Below, piece after piece: positions 42,912 to 54,689 of a stretch of DNA of 64,000 nucleotides; position 1 is the stretch's first letter, and every line of letters begins with the position of its first letter. The translations under genes and the position numbers were made by a program. The notes below the pieces were generated by a model, which was not told the origin of the DNA, searched no databases, and saw only the letters and a program-made list of their open reading frames with translations. Source of the DNA: Skeletonema tropicum (Eukaryota > Bacillariophyta > Thalassiosirophyceae > Thalassiosirales > Thalassiosiraceae); NCBI GenBank assembly GCA_037178625.1, contig CM074141.1:1240001-1304000 (forward strand), written 5' to 3'.

Positions 42912-44345
42912 CTACTCCTCCCGTTTCTGTTCCTGTTCCCTTTTTCCACTCTCTAAAAGTAAAAAATCTTCAAAAGTACCGATTGTACTTCCAGATGTTT
43001 CCGAATGACGCTTGGTCTTGCAGTCATTCTGACTTGGAGTGGCCGACACGGCACGAAATTTTCGAAAAACTCCTTTGGACAACAGTCTTGAAGGAAGGTC
43101 AAAGCTATTGCGTCTGGTTAAAGTGGATAAAGTCGAAACAGCAATGCTATCGACATCAGAATCTTCTAACCCATTAAGGCAATCATTGAGGACATTGCGT
43201 ACCTCACTCATAGTTGGACGCTCAGAATGACTTCCAAAGAGACTGCGGTGGAGAGTGTCTTGTATTGATCGGGGCCACATTTGATTTATGGTAAGAAACT
43301 TGTCGGCTCTTCTCAAAATCTTTTCAAACTCTCCCCTTTTCTTCGCCTTGCACTTTCCGAAGGGCTTCTTAAGAGACATGATTTCCCATAACACTACACC
43401 AAATGAATATACATCCGCCTTGAGGTTATATGGCCTGTCAAAGAAAACTTCAGGTGAAGTGAATCTTGGGGTCCCAGCCCCGGTCATCTCATACAAATCT
43501 ACATAGGCATCACCATGACGAGGCATGAACCTGGCGAGTCCGAAATCGAACAACTTCAGATTGCCGAGCATGTCAAACCCCACATTGTCTGGCTTGATAT
43601 CGTGGAAGATGACACCTTGGGAATGTAGGTATTCAACAGCAGCTGCAAGAGATGCTGCCACGTCTAAACGATTTTCAAGTGATCCGGCAACAATTCCGGA
43701 CGCCTTCTCCAGCTTGTCTAATGCCCCGCTGCTGCTGCTGTTGCCGCCGCTGCTGCTGCTGCTAGTAAAGCTGCTACTCAATGACTTGAGCGACTTTTTT
43801 GGATTGAAGGAGTTCTTCTCCTTTGCCCAAGCATCAATTTTCACCGACAATGTACTCTCTAGTTGTTCCAAGACAACGAAAAACGAAGACGCTCCATCAA
43901 GAAAGGCATCTTCACGATTAGCAAACACACCATGGAGCTTCACGATATTAGGGTGAGATAGAGCCGCTAACATTTGAGCTTCATGAACAATGTCTTGAGC
44001 GGCGTCGACGAATAGATCCGCGTCTTCCGAGTATTCCAACTCAGGCTTGAGACACTTCATCACATACTTGGCACCATAAGTCATTGCCATGACTGTTGCC
44101 TCTCTCCTCTCAATCTGTTCTTCGGTGAATATGTCAGATTGATCGGGACGAAGAATGAAGGCTTGGATCTCATATACGAAGGAGAACGATCCCGATCCTA
44201 CTTTGCGGCCAACGATGATCTCTTCTCTGTGGAATGGCGCGATTAGATCCAGCGGCGAACGTCCATGGGCCTCACAGAAGTCATCATTTGATCTCCGAGC
44301 GAGATCATTGACCTTGAGTCTCTTATTCTGGATGCTGGAATCCAT
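42912..44345 (-). CDS. Protein kinase with altered HRD motif
   Basis: A 477-aa kinase: GSGSFSFV (50-57), VMK (Lys97), helix-C Glu122, FHDIKPDN (247-254), LFDFGLA (265-271), SPE (297-299) and DVYSFGVVLWEI (from 311). The usual HRD is FHD, so it is a non-RD kinase, but the catalytic Asp249 and Asn254 are kept. About 40 residues of Ser/Gly-rich sequence, encoded by CAG/GCC-type repeats, are inserted before helix E (183-210). The DVYSFGVVLWEIMSLKKPF style resembles tyrosine-kinase-like kinases, a group expanded in diatoms. A Ser/Lys-rich tail of about 90 residues follows. Specificity is not predictable. Confidence 0.85.
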   Translation of the reverse strand: MDSSIQNKRLKVNDLARRSNDDFCEAHGRSPLDLIAPFHREEIIVGRKVGSGSFSFVYEIQAFILRPDQSDIFTEEQIERREATVMAMTYGAKYVMKCLKPELEYSEDADLFVDAAQDIVHEAQMLAALSHPNIVKLHGVFANREDAFLDGASSFFVVLEQLESTLSVKIDAWAKEKNSFNPKKSLKSLSSSFTSSSSSGGNSSSSGALDKLEKASGIVAGSLENRLDVAASLAAAVEYLHSQGVIFHDIKPDNVGFDMLGNLKLFDFGLARFMPRHGDAYVDLYEMTGAGTPRFTSPEVFFDRPYNLKADVYSFGVVLWEIMSLKKPFGKCKAKKRGEFEKILRRADKFLTINQMWPRSIQDTLHRSLFGSHSERPTMSEVRNVLNDCLNGLEDSDVDSIAVSTLSTLTRRNSFDLPSRLLSKGVFRKFRAVSATPSQNDCKTKRHSETSGSTIGTFEDFLLLESGKREQEQKREE

Positions 44346-45081
44346 GATGAATTATAATTGTCAACGGGCTTTCGCTGATTAATGCTTCTGTCGTGCTTTG
44401 GCTTGCATTATTATTTTTTGATGGGTGCCTTTTGATGATAGATGCGATGTTTTGTGTGTGTTGGATGTTAGTTGGAATTTTTGAGTGCTGCCTCACTTCA
44501 ACGCCTAGCAAATCACAATCTGTCTATCTTGCGATGGCAGTACTGTGGGGTACTTGTTGCTGCCCGCGTGACTTTCTGTGCAAGCGGTTCTCTAGAGACT
44601 ATGTCCAAACCCGAAGCAGTTGGAACCCTTCTTTTAGCCAACTTTGGATGATTTTAGTAACGTTTGTTTTTAACATGCACTGGGGAATAAGTATTACTAT
44701 TTGCAAATAAAGCTTCGTAGGGCTTTTAGTCGTGAAGATAGACAAAGCCATCTTTCGAAAGCCTTAACGATTCAGGCTTTTCTATCTTAGCGAGGCGGTC
44801 GGCTCTACACGAGAGAAATTGAGCCATATTGTAAGATTTACTTATTTTGAAGAAAACTCTTTCATCGCCTCATCATCATCGCCTCATCCATGGTGCCGGT
44901 GCCGGCTTGATATCAACCCTATGCCTATGCTATCAGTGTCAGATCAGTTGCTATCGCATCACAAACCTCCACCTACCGATGTACAAACCCTCCCAACTGA
45001 CTTAGTGAAGAGCTCGTGGTAATAATTCTACAAATCGAAAATAGATAAGTACAGTGAAAACACAACAATCTACATACAACA
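44346..45081. promoter_or_regulatory. Divergent intergenic region, kinase / FkbM gene
   Basis: 736 bp of non-coding DNA between outward-facing genes. The short frames 44393-44710 and 44819-45022 have no family resemblance and no sign of conservation. Confidence 0.4.
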
Positions 45082-46485
45082 ATGCCGCCACCGCCAAGAG
45101 AAGTCCGAATAGACAATGCCGTGGATAGAATATCGTCGTCTCGCAAAAAGAGGAATCACGACATGTTGTCTCCACGCACATTCTTAATAGGGATAGTGTT
45201 CGCTGCATCTATGCTTTTGGCATTGTCTGTCTATCTTACCAACCAAATAGACGGCCAATCACCAGTGCCAGTGAAATCCTCGAATGCTGCTGTCAGGGGG
45301 GGCGCAATAAAGGCAGTCACATCGTCGGAAGGGGATGATACTGTCCGCCCAGTGATTTGTAATGAGCTCCTGAATGATTCGACACTCTGGGACCCAAGTA
45401 AGCTGCACCATACTCTTTTTCTTTCTCGTTGTCTCTTCTACTATCCCCTGTGCACCTCTCATAACAACTTTTGTCACGCAACCCTTTTTTATATGAAGAT
45501 AAAAATTCGGATAAAGATGAGATGAAACGACTCACTGTAACTGACCCACCATTTTGGATAGCATTACATCATCCATCATTTGATAAAATGAGGTGGGTGT
45601 CCATCAAACAAACTGGTGAATACTATGAAAAGGGGGTGACCTCCATATTTCATCAGATCCTATCCACGTATGATTTGACAACCATTAAAAAGCAACAACA
45701 ACAACCTCCGCTTGTAATCGATATAGGGATGAATATTGGTTGGTTTTCACTCTATTCACGTGCACATGGACATGATGTGGCAGCGTTTGAACCGAATCCT
45801 GTTATGTTCTTGCGCATGTGTGAATCTCTCGAGTATAACAAATGGGGGAGCGATAACGATGATAATTCTGGTAGGAACTCTGTATCATTATGGAAGTATG
45901 GATTAGGAGTTGCAAAGGGATCGTTTAACCTTACTACAGGGAACAATCCGGGCGGGAGTTCGTTTTTTGAGGATCGATTGGCAAAAAAGTTTCGGAAGAC
46001 AATACCTGTGGAGGTTACAACGTTGGATACTGTTGCCGTGAGGCAGGGTTGGTTGGATCGTAAAGTATCGCTGATGAAAGTGGATGTAGAGGGTTTTGAA
46101 CCGTATGTATTTGAAGGAGGTAAAAGGCTGTTACGAGAAGGACGCGTGGAAAATTTATTTATGGAGAGTTCGGTCTCTGATGTTGCAAAAGGTAAGTCTC
46201 CGATCCAATGTTTATTTGTAAAGGTTGATGATTACTCCAGTCGTCTAATCCTCTTTTTCTACAGTCGGAGAGATGGTTGATCTATTGTACAGCGCTGGAT
46301 TTAGAATTAAGGGAATATATACTGTCCATGGTGATCCGTATCACGAAAATTGGTGGCATACGTTCAACCCCGTCTTTGGGCAACGTCAAGGCGGTTCGAT
46401 GGAATCGTCTGATCAGATGAAATTTCTTGCCAAGGTAACTTGCAATATCTGGTGGATAAATTCAAAGTATACTGAAGGTCAATAG
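45082..46485 (+). CDS. FkbM-family methyltransferase, membrane-anchored
   Basis: Exons 45082-45397, 45499-46191 and 46265 onward are joined by two GT-AG introns (101 and 73 nt) that keep phase. The N-terminus is basic, with a transmembrane segment at about 33-52, giving a type II membrane protein, probably Golgi. The SAM-binding motif LVIDIGMNIGWFSLY lies at about 177-191, AAFEPNP follows, and VTTLDTVAVRQGWLDRKVSLMKVDVEGFEPYVFEGG is the FkbM signature. FkbM enzymes are O-methyltransferases acting on sugars or secondary metabolites. The end is uncertain: reading through gives a stop at 46485, while a 43-nt intron from 46435 to 46477 would append about 67 codons. The substrate is unknown. Confidence 0.75.
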
Positions 46486-46879
46486 CAATAAGTATTTCTT
46501 TCCGGATCAACATTTGGCCAAGGTGTTTTTGACGTCATCTCTGAATATATTTAGATTTGATGTGGTTGGGCACCCTGCCTACCTGTGGTTTATTTGGAAG
46601 TCAAGCGGGAGAAGCAAAACATACATCTATTTCACTAGAGTCCTACCACCTGCAGAATTAAAGTCTCTGACTTCTGCATAGAGAAAAATCATGGAAAGTT
46701 GATATAGTAAAACTTGAAGATTAAAGCAACTTGATAAAAATGAACATTTTCTGTAACCTAAACAAATAAGCACCTGAAAACTTCCTGTGTGCAGTGCCAC
46801 GCTTAAGCAACGAAGGTGACTAAATAAAAATCTGTTTGGGGTACACCAGCACAACATTAAACCCTAATATAGTGACAAA

Positions 46880-49800
46880 AACAAAGTGTCACTGATGGTG
46901 AGTATCTGCGACGAGTATAATGGGCCACTACCACAAATTGGTCCTCTCAGATCAGCTACGAGGCTGAAGCATCTCTTCCATGAATGCAATCCATCTGAGC
47001 AGTGCTAATGAGCTTGTAAAGTATCGCCGACGAGTATAATGAGCCACTAAAAGCAGCTAATACAAAAAGCTACGACGATAGATACGATTTGGTAGAATGT
47101 GGTGCTCCGGGACAAAGCAGATTGATCATCTCAGATCAGAAATGAGGCTGAAAAATCTCATCCGTCAACGCAATCCATCTAAGCAGTGCTAATGAGCTTG
47201 TATAGTTTAGCCGCAGAGTATAATGGGCAACTAGAAGCGGCTCATACGGAAAGCTACGACGATAGATACGATTTGGTAGAATGTGGTGCTCCCGACCAGC
47301 AGATAGAGATAAACTACGAAACTGTACCTCATACGCATATCTACGACGATAGATACGATTTGGAAAAAAAGGTGCTGCTGACCGAAGAATATTGGTCCTG
47401 TCAGATCAGCTACGAGACTGTAACATCTCTTCATCAATAGGATCAGATGTGAGAGGTCCAGTGTGGGCTGGCCAGCAGCACCACATTCTACCAAATCCTA
47501 TCTATCTAGCCACATCTAGAGGCCCATTATAGTCGGCGGTGATACTAGACAAGCTCATTTGTACTGCTCAGTAGGATGGCATGCATAGAAGCGATGCTAC
47601 AACCTCGTAGCTTTTGTAAGAGGTCCAGTGTGGGCTTGCCAGCAGCACCACATTCTACCAAATCCTATCTATCTTCGCAGTATGGGCAATAGCCACATCT
47701 AGAGGCCCATTATAGTCGGCGGTAATACTAGATAAGCTCATGTGTACTGCTCAGTAGGATGGCATGCATAGAAACGATGCTACAACCTTGTAGCTTTTGT
47801 AAGCGGTCCAATGTGGGCTGGCCTGCAGCACCACATTCCACCAAATACTATCTATCTTTGTCAGAATGGGCAATAGACACATCTAGAGTCCCATTAAAGT
47901 CGGCGGTGATACTAGACAAGCTCATTTGTACTTCTCAGTAGGATGGCATGCATAGAAGCGATGCTACAACCTCGTAGCTGATGTGAGAGGTCCAGTGTGG
48001 GCTGGCCTGCAGCACCACATTCTACCAAATCCTATCTATCTTCGTCAGTATGGGCAATAGCCACATCTAGAGGCCCATTATGATCGGCGGTAATACTAGC
48101 CAAGCTCATTTGTACTGCTCAGTAGGATGGCATGCATAGAAGCGATGCTACAACCTCGTAGCTGATGTGAGAGGTCCAGTGTGGGCAGCACCTCAATCTA
48201 CCAAATCCTATCTATCTTCGTCAGTATGGGCAATAGCCACATCTAGAGGTCCATAAAACTACATTTTCATCGGCGGTGATACTAGACAAGCTCATTTGTA
48301 CTGCTCAGTAGGATGGTATGCATAGAAGCGATGCTACAACCTCGTAGCTGATGTGAGAGGTCCATTGTCGGCTGGCCTGCAGCACCGAATTCTACCAAAT
48401 CCTATCTATCTTCGTAAGTATGGGCATGAGCCACATCTAAAGGCCCATTATAGTCGGCGGTGATACTAGAGGCCCATTATAGCCTATCTATCTTTGTCAG
48501 TATGGGCAATAGCCACATCTAGAGGCCCATTATGATCGGCGGTAATACTAGACAAGCTCATTTGTACTGCTCAGTAGGATGGCATGCATAGAAGTGATGC
48601 TACAACCTCGTAGCTGATGTGAGAGGTCCAGTGTGGGCTGGCCTGCAGCACCACATTCTACCAAATCCTATCTATCTTCGTCAGTATGGGCAATAGCCAC
48701 ATCTAGAGTCCCATTAAAGTCGGCGGTGATACTAGACAAGCTCATTTGTACTGCTCAGTAAGATGGCATGCAAAGAAGCGATGCTACAACCTCGTAGCTG
48801 ATGTGAGAGGTCCAGTGTGGGCTGGCCAGCAGCACCACATTCTACCAAATCCTATCTACCTGCGTCAGTATGGGCAATAGCCACATCTAGAGGCCCATAA
48901 TACTACATTTTCATCGGCGGTGAAACTAGACAAGCTCATTTGTACTGCTCAGTAGGATGGCATGCATAGAAGCGATGCTACAACCTCGTAGCTTTTGTAA
49001 GAGATCCAATGTCGGCTGGCCTGCAGCACCGAATTCTATCTAATCCTATATATCTTCGTCAGTATGGGCATGAGACACATCTAGAGGCCCATTATAGTCG
49101 GCGGTGATACTAGAGGCCCATTATATCCTATCTATCTTCGTCAGTATGGGCAATAGCCACATCTAGAGGCCCATTATGATCGGCGGTAATACTAGACAAG
49201 CTCATTTGTACTGCTCAGTAGGATGGCATGCGTAGAAGCGTTGCTACAACCTCGTAGCTGATGTGAGAGGTCCAATGTCGGCTGGCCATCAACACCACAT
49301 TCTACCAAATCCTATTTATCTTCGTAAGTATGGGCAATAGCCACATCTAGAGGCCCATTATGATCGGCGATGATACTAGAGGCCCATTATAGCCTATCCT
49401 CTTCGTCAGTATGGGCAATAGCCACATCTTGAGGCCCATTATGATCGGCGGTAATGCTAGACAAGCTCATTTGTACTGCTCAGTAGGATGGCATGCATAG
49501 AAGCGATGCTACAACCTCGTAGCTGATGTGAGAGGTCCAGTGTGGGCTGGCCAGCAGCACCACATTCTACCAAATCCTATCTATCTTCGTCAGTATGGGC
49601 AATAGCCACATCTAGAGGCCCATAATACTACATTTTCATTGGAGGTGATACTAGACAAGCTCATTTGTACTGCTCAGTAGGATGGCATGCATAGAAGCGA
49701 TGCTACAACCTCGTAGCTGATGTGAGAGGTCCATTGTCGGCTGGCCTGCAGCACCACATTCTACCAAATCCTATCTATCTTCGTAAGTATGGGCAATAGC

Positions 49801-52340
49801 CACATCTAGAGTCCCATTAAAGTCGGCGGTGATACTAGACAAGCTCATTTGTACTGCTCAGTAAGATGGCATGCAAAGAAGCGATGCTACAACCTCGTAG
49901 CTGATGTGAGAGGTCCAGTGTGGGCTGGCCTGCAGCACCACATTCTACCAAATCCTATCTATCTTCGTCAGTATGGGCAATAGCCACAGCTAGAGGCCCA
50001 TAAAACTACATTTTCATCGGCGGTGATACTAGACAAGCTCATTTTTACTGCTCAGTAGGATGGCATGCGTAGAAGCGATGCTACAACCTCGTAGCTGATG
50101 TGAGAGGTCCAATGTCGGCTGGCCATCAGCACCACATTCTACCAAATCCTATCTATCTTCGTAAGTATGGGCATGAGCCACATCTGGAGGCCCATTATAG
50201 TCGGCGGTGATACTAGAGGCCCATTATAGCCTATCTATCTTCGTCAGTATGGGCAATAGCCACATCTAGAGAACCATCATAGTCGGCGGTGATACTAGAC
50301 AAGCTCATTTGTACTGCTCAGTAGGATGGCATTCATAGAAGCGATGCTACAACCTTGTAGCTTTTGTAAGAGGTCCAATGTGGGCTGGCCAGCAGCACCA
50401 CATTCTGCCAAATCCTATCTATCTTTGTAAGTATGGGCATGAGCCACATCTACAGAACCATTCGATAGTCGGCGGTAATTCTAGACAAGCTCATTTGTAC
50501 TGCGCAGTAGGATGGCATGCATAGAAGCGATGCTACAACCTCGGAACTTTTGTAAGAGGTCCAGTGTGGGCTGGCCTGCAGCACCACATTCTACCAAATC
50601 CTATCTATCTTCGTAAGTATGGGCATGAGCCACATCTAGAGAACCATTAGATAGTCGGCGGTAATACTAGACAAGCTCATTTGTACTGCGCAGTAGGATG
50701 GCATGCATAGAAGCGATGCTACAACCTCGTAGCTTTTGTACGAGGTCCAGTGTGGGCTGGCCTGCAGCACCACATTCTACCAAATCCTATCTATCTTCGT
50801 AAGTATGGGCATGAGCCACATCTAGAGAACCATTAGTAAGTCAGCGGTGATACTAGACAAGCTCATTTGTACTGCTCAGTAGGATGGCATGCATAGAAGC
50901 GATGCTACAACCTCGTAGCTTTTGTACGATTTCATTGTGGGCTGGCCTGCAGCATCACATTCTACCAAATCCTATCTATCTTCGTCAGTATGGGCATGAG
51001 CCACATCTAGAGGCCCGTCATCCTACCATTTTATCGGCGGTGATACTAGACAAGCTCATTTGTACTGCTCAGTAGGATGGCATGCATAGAAGCGATGCTA
51101 CAACCTCGTAGCTGATGTGAGAGGTCCAGTGTGGGCTGGCCTGCAGCACCACATTCTGCCAAATCCTATCTATCTTCGTAAGTATGGGCAATAGCCACAT
51201 CTAGAGGCCCATTATAGTCGGCGGTGATACTAGACAAGCTCATTTGTACTGCTCAGTAGGATGGCATGCATAGAAGCGATGCTACAACCTCGTAGCTGAT
51301 GTGAGAGGTCCAGTGTGGGCTGGCCTGCAGCACCACATTCCACCAAATCCTATCTATCTTCGTAAGTATGAGCATGAGCCACATCTAGAGGCCCAATATA
51401 GTCAGCGGTGTTACTAGTCAAGCTCATTCGTACTGCTCAGTAGGATGGCATGCATAGAAGCGATGCTACAACCTCGTAGCTTTTGTAAGAGGTCCAGTGT
51501 GGGCTGGCCTGCAGCACCACATTCCACCAAATCCTATCTATCTTCGTCAGTATGGGCATGAGCCACAGCTAGAGTCCCAATATATTCGGCGGTAATACTA
51601 GACAAGCTCATTTGTACTGCTCAGTAGGATGGCATGCATAGAAGCGATGCTACAACCTCGTAGCTGATGTGAGAGGTCCAGTGTGGGCTGGCCAGCAGCA
51701 CCACATTCCACCAAATCCTATCTATCTTCGTAAGTATGAGCATGAGCCACATCTAGAGTCCCATAATACTACATTTTTATCGGCGGTGATACTAGACAAG
51801 CTCATTTGTACTGCGCAGTAGGATGGCATGCATAGAAGCGATGCTACAACCTTGTAGCTTCTGTACGAGGTCCAGTGTGGGCTGGCCTGCAGGACCACAT
51901 TCCACCAAATCCTATCTATCTTCGTCAGTATGGTATGGGCAAATGCTAATGATCTCGTATAGTATAGTAGCCGAGTATAATGGGCTACTAGAAGCGGCTG
52001 ATACGCATATCGACGGCGATAGATACGATATTGTAGAACATGGTGCTGCTGGCCAGCCCATAGAGATCAGCTACGAGGCTGTAGCATCTCTTCCCTTAGT
52101 GCAATCCATCTGAGCAGTGGCAACGATCTTTTTTTTTGCGTCCGAGCATGATGGTCTCGAGACGCGGCTCATACGCATATCTACGACGATAGATACGATT
52201 TGGTAGAATGTTTTGTTCCCGGCCAAAGCAGATTGGACCTCTCAGATCAGCTACGAGGCTGTAGGATCTCTTCCATCAATACAATCCATCTGAGCAGTGC
52301 TAGTATTTTCGCCGAGTATAACGGGCCACTACGGTCGTTG
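46880..52340. repeat. Satellite array, ~184-bp unit, with inverted diverged borders
   Basis: The core, about 47,445-51,945, holds some 22 head-to-tail units, recognised by GGATGGCATGCATAGAAGCG and variants. Most repeat at 182-195 bp. Four intervals are about 260-267 bp (starting near 48311, 48955, 49222 and 50058) because they carry an extra partial copy of the middle segment. Some units have ACTACATTTTCAT in place of TATAGTCGG. On both sides (46,880-47,440 and 51,945-52,340) lie more diverged units of the same family in the opposite orientation, readable as TCAGCTACGAGGCTG and GATTTGGTAGAATGTGGTG. The short frames inside the units are not conserved as proteins. No gene is supported here. Confidence 0.92.
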
Positions 52341-52830
52341 AAAGTGTCGTTACAAACGTCTGTGATGGAGGAGTGGCCGCGGAGTTAGGAGGAGTTGTGG
52401 AATACCAGATATGTTGATGATTTTTGTTGATTATGTTTTTACTATCGCTTGTTTTGGTGTACTGCGGAAGGGCTTTCTCTTTGGTGGTCAAGATTGTATA
52501 AAGTTAGATGTTACGAAGTGAGATGGCAATGCTTTGAATTCTTACGTATCACTGTCTGATGAGACTTGATCTCTCATTTATCGTTTTCGTTTAGCTTAGC
52601 AGATTCCAGAGATGAACTCAATGTTTTGGTACTGGTGAGTTTGTGAGGAAGGATAAAGTTTAGCTGCAAAGAAAGGATGTATAGAAATCTTCCAGGATAG
52701 CTAGTATTCAATTCAAATTCATTACTCCATAGGACACAGCTACTCTATGCCCTTACTTATTGAAAGATCGAGCAGTGAACAACCACAGCTCAAGATACTT
52801 GCTTCCTCAGGTACACCTTTGCATGAATGC
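52341..52830. other. Intergenic region, no gene seen
   Basis: The 3' flank of the pyruvyl-transferase gene up to the edge of the satellite. It is AT-rich and featureless to my reading. Confidence 0.5.
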
Positions 52831-54477
52831 CTAACTTTCATCGTTGTGTTGAAGCAGTTTTCTTGACCAGCCATCAAAGAATGACACATACTGCCTTACA
52901 GCCTTTTCGTATGCAGCTATAGTTTCGTTTTGTGTTATTTCAGGCGAGGTACCAACATACTTTGCCAGTATGGGTAATGTTTCTTTCACCTTCACACAAC
53001 TTGGGGCATTAAATGCGTCCCATAATTGAATGAACTTTTCATGTTTCGTCAAAGTGCACCAAGTGACACGTGGTTTGAAATATATGAAAGCCATGATTCT
53101 AACATGCAGGCTCGTTCCTAGGACAGCTTCAGCGCCTGATATCAGCGCAACGACCTTTAATGCGTGCTCGGATCTATAAACAAAGCTCCTTTCTTCCATA
53201 AGTGATGAGACCTCATCGTAAACTGAGAAATCGTCGTGATGTGGTGCAGTCCCTGCAGCAAAGAATATAACAGGTGCCTTCATATGTCTTGAAACCAGGT
53301 CTAGTGTTTGTGCAAGTATTCTTTTGTTCCAGCCAAATTTCTGTCCGTGGCCAAATCCTGTGTGTTGGACAGCAATGTATCGTCCACCACTCCCTTGAGC
53401 CTCTCGGAAAAAACTTCCCAGTTCGTCAGATACTACTTTCGCCATGGCGTTAATTTCTCTGTAGAAAAGCTCCTTTGTCATGACGGCAGAGTCGGGAGTT
53501 GGTATGGTTCCTTTGTCACGATAACCTATAAAGTCAGCGCTGGCAATTGCTGTTTCGCAAGGCCCTGTGGGAACACCACCCATGCTATTCACAACAGCAT
53601 AGTTTTGTTTAGAAGAGGATAGGGATCGTCCACCAACAGGTTGTTTGGGCAGTAACAGCTTTTTGGGTACCAAATAGGCACAGTCGGAAATTTTCTCTTT
53701 CCTTGCCAATTGTCGCAGCTTCAGAGTTGGGAGCATATCTACTCCACAGGCATGATCGCACCCCATTGCTTCGCCACCCGTATACACTATATCGTAAGGG
53801 CCATATAAATGATCAGTTTGTGACATGTGTTGAATCTGCTTCATGCTGAAAATTTGAGTTGGGCCTCCATACCTCGTCATATTAATTGGTACAAGTCCAC
53901 CAAATAAGATTCGAGATGCATCATAACCAGCACGTTGCTCCAGGAGTCTCGAAAGTACTTTGGAAAAAAGTAAATCTCCAAAGTTGAACCGATCATGTGG
54001 ACCAAGAAGCACAATTGAACGAAGTCGTCTATTTTCTTCACTCGGTGCTACAGGGTAAGATATTTGCGGGACTGTAGACATATGCGCAGGAAGGGAAACT
54101 ATATGAGTTTGAACGAGGGCGGCCAACTGGTTTTTAACAGCGTCGGTAGAGGGGAGGGTGTCAACTTTCTTCTCAAGTGTGTCAACTTTCTTCTCAAGTG
54201 AGTCAACTTTCTTGAGTGTCTCATCTATTTTATCCAATCGATTCAACATCTGTTGGAGAGTATTCTCGATGCTCTTGAGAGAAGTCCCTTGTGCCGCATC
54301 TGGTGACACCATGACGGTGCCGGGGTCATCCTCGAGAACTTTTGGATGGAGCCCAGTTAATGATATGAGTAACTTGAATTGAGAGGCGAGCAAAAGTGCT
54401 ACGGCGACCAAAGTCACAATGCCAAGAGGGCTGTTGAACGGCAACAGACGTGGCCGAGCCACTATTCTCATAGCCAT
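52831..54477 (-). CDS. Polysaccharide pyruvyl transferase family protein, type II membrane
   Basis: A 548-aa single-exon protein. A basic N-terminus and a transmembrane segment (about 17-40) suggest a Golgi type II anchor. A heptad-repeat stem follows (about 68-108), with KKVDTLEKKVDTL-type repeats. The lumenal domain from about 153 matches the polysaccharide pyruvyl transferase family: LLGPHDRFNFGDLLFSKVLSRLL (158-179), YTGGEAMGCDHACG (232-245), VIFFAAGTAPHHDDF, and GAEAVLGTSLHVRIMAFIYFKPRVTW near the end. Bacterial relatives add pyruvate ketals to cell-surface sugars; eukaryotic relatives are known in fission yeast (Pvg1). A role in cell-wall or secreted polysaccharide modification is inference. 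The start is ATG 54477, with an alternative two codons later. Confidence 0.8.
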   Translation of the reverse strand: MAMRIVARPRLLPFNSPLGIVTLVAVALLLASQFKLLISLTGLHPKVLEDDPGTVMVSPDAAQGTSLKSIENTLQQMLNRLDKIDETLKKVDSLEKKVDTLEKKVDTLPSTDAVKNQLAALVQTHIVSLPAHMSTVPQISYPVAPSEENRRLRSIVLLGPHDRFNFGDLLFSKVLSRLLEQRAGYDASRILFGGLVPINMTRYGGPTQIFSMKQIQHMSQTDHLYGPYDIVYTGGEAMGCDHACGVDMLPTLKLRQLARKEKISDCAYLVPKKLLLPKQPVGGRSLSSSKQNYAVVNSMGGVPTGPCETAIASADFIGYRDKGTIPTPDSAVMTKELFYREINAMAKVVSDELGSFFREAQGSGGRYIAVQHTGFGHGQKFGWNKRILAQTLDLVSRHMKAPVIFFAAGTAPHHDDFSVYDEVSSLMEERSFVYRSEHALKVVALISGAEAVLGTSLHVRIMAFIYFKPRVTWCTLTKHEKFIQLWDAFNAPSCVKVKETLPILAKYVGTSPEITQNETIAAYEKAVRQYVSFFDGWSRKLLQHNDES

Positions 54478-54580
54478 TGCTCTTCAAATTTTGATTTGAG
54501 TTCTCGTTTGTTGCCCCGTATCACTGCTTTATTTGATACTTCTACTATTTGCTGCGCTTGCTGCTGCTGGTCGTTTAGGG

Positions 54581-54637
54581 TAGTGTGTAGTGTGTAGTGT
54601 GTAGTGTGTAGTGTGTAGTGTGTAGTGTGTAGTGTGC
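54581..54637. repeat. Heptanucleotide tandem repeat (TAGTGTG)8
   Basis: Eight copies of TAGTGTG lie about 105-160 bp upstream of the pyruvyl-transferase start, probably in its promoter or 5' UTR. A single TTTAGGG precedes it, but the repeat itself is not telomeric. Confidence 0.95.
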
Positions 54638-54689
54638 TGGCTTTATCTGCATGGCATAGCGCAAGGGAGTGTGGAATGTCTACGATACA

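Noticed and set aside
50884..51075. Short proteins beginning MACIEAMLQ encoded by satellite units
   Set aside because: The frame is broken differently from unit to unit and starts at a conserved DNA word. There is no sign of protein-level selection.
47445..51945. CRISPR array
   Set aside because: The units are about 184 bp and continuous, without unique spacers, and the gene context is eukaryotic.
54581..54637. Interstitial telomere
   Set aside because: The repeat is TAGTGTG, not TTAGGG. The single TTTAGGG next to it is not repeated.
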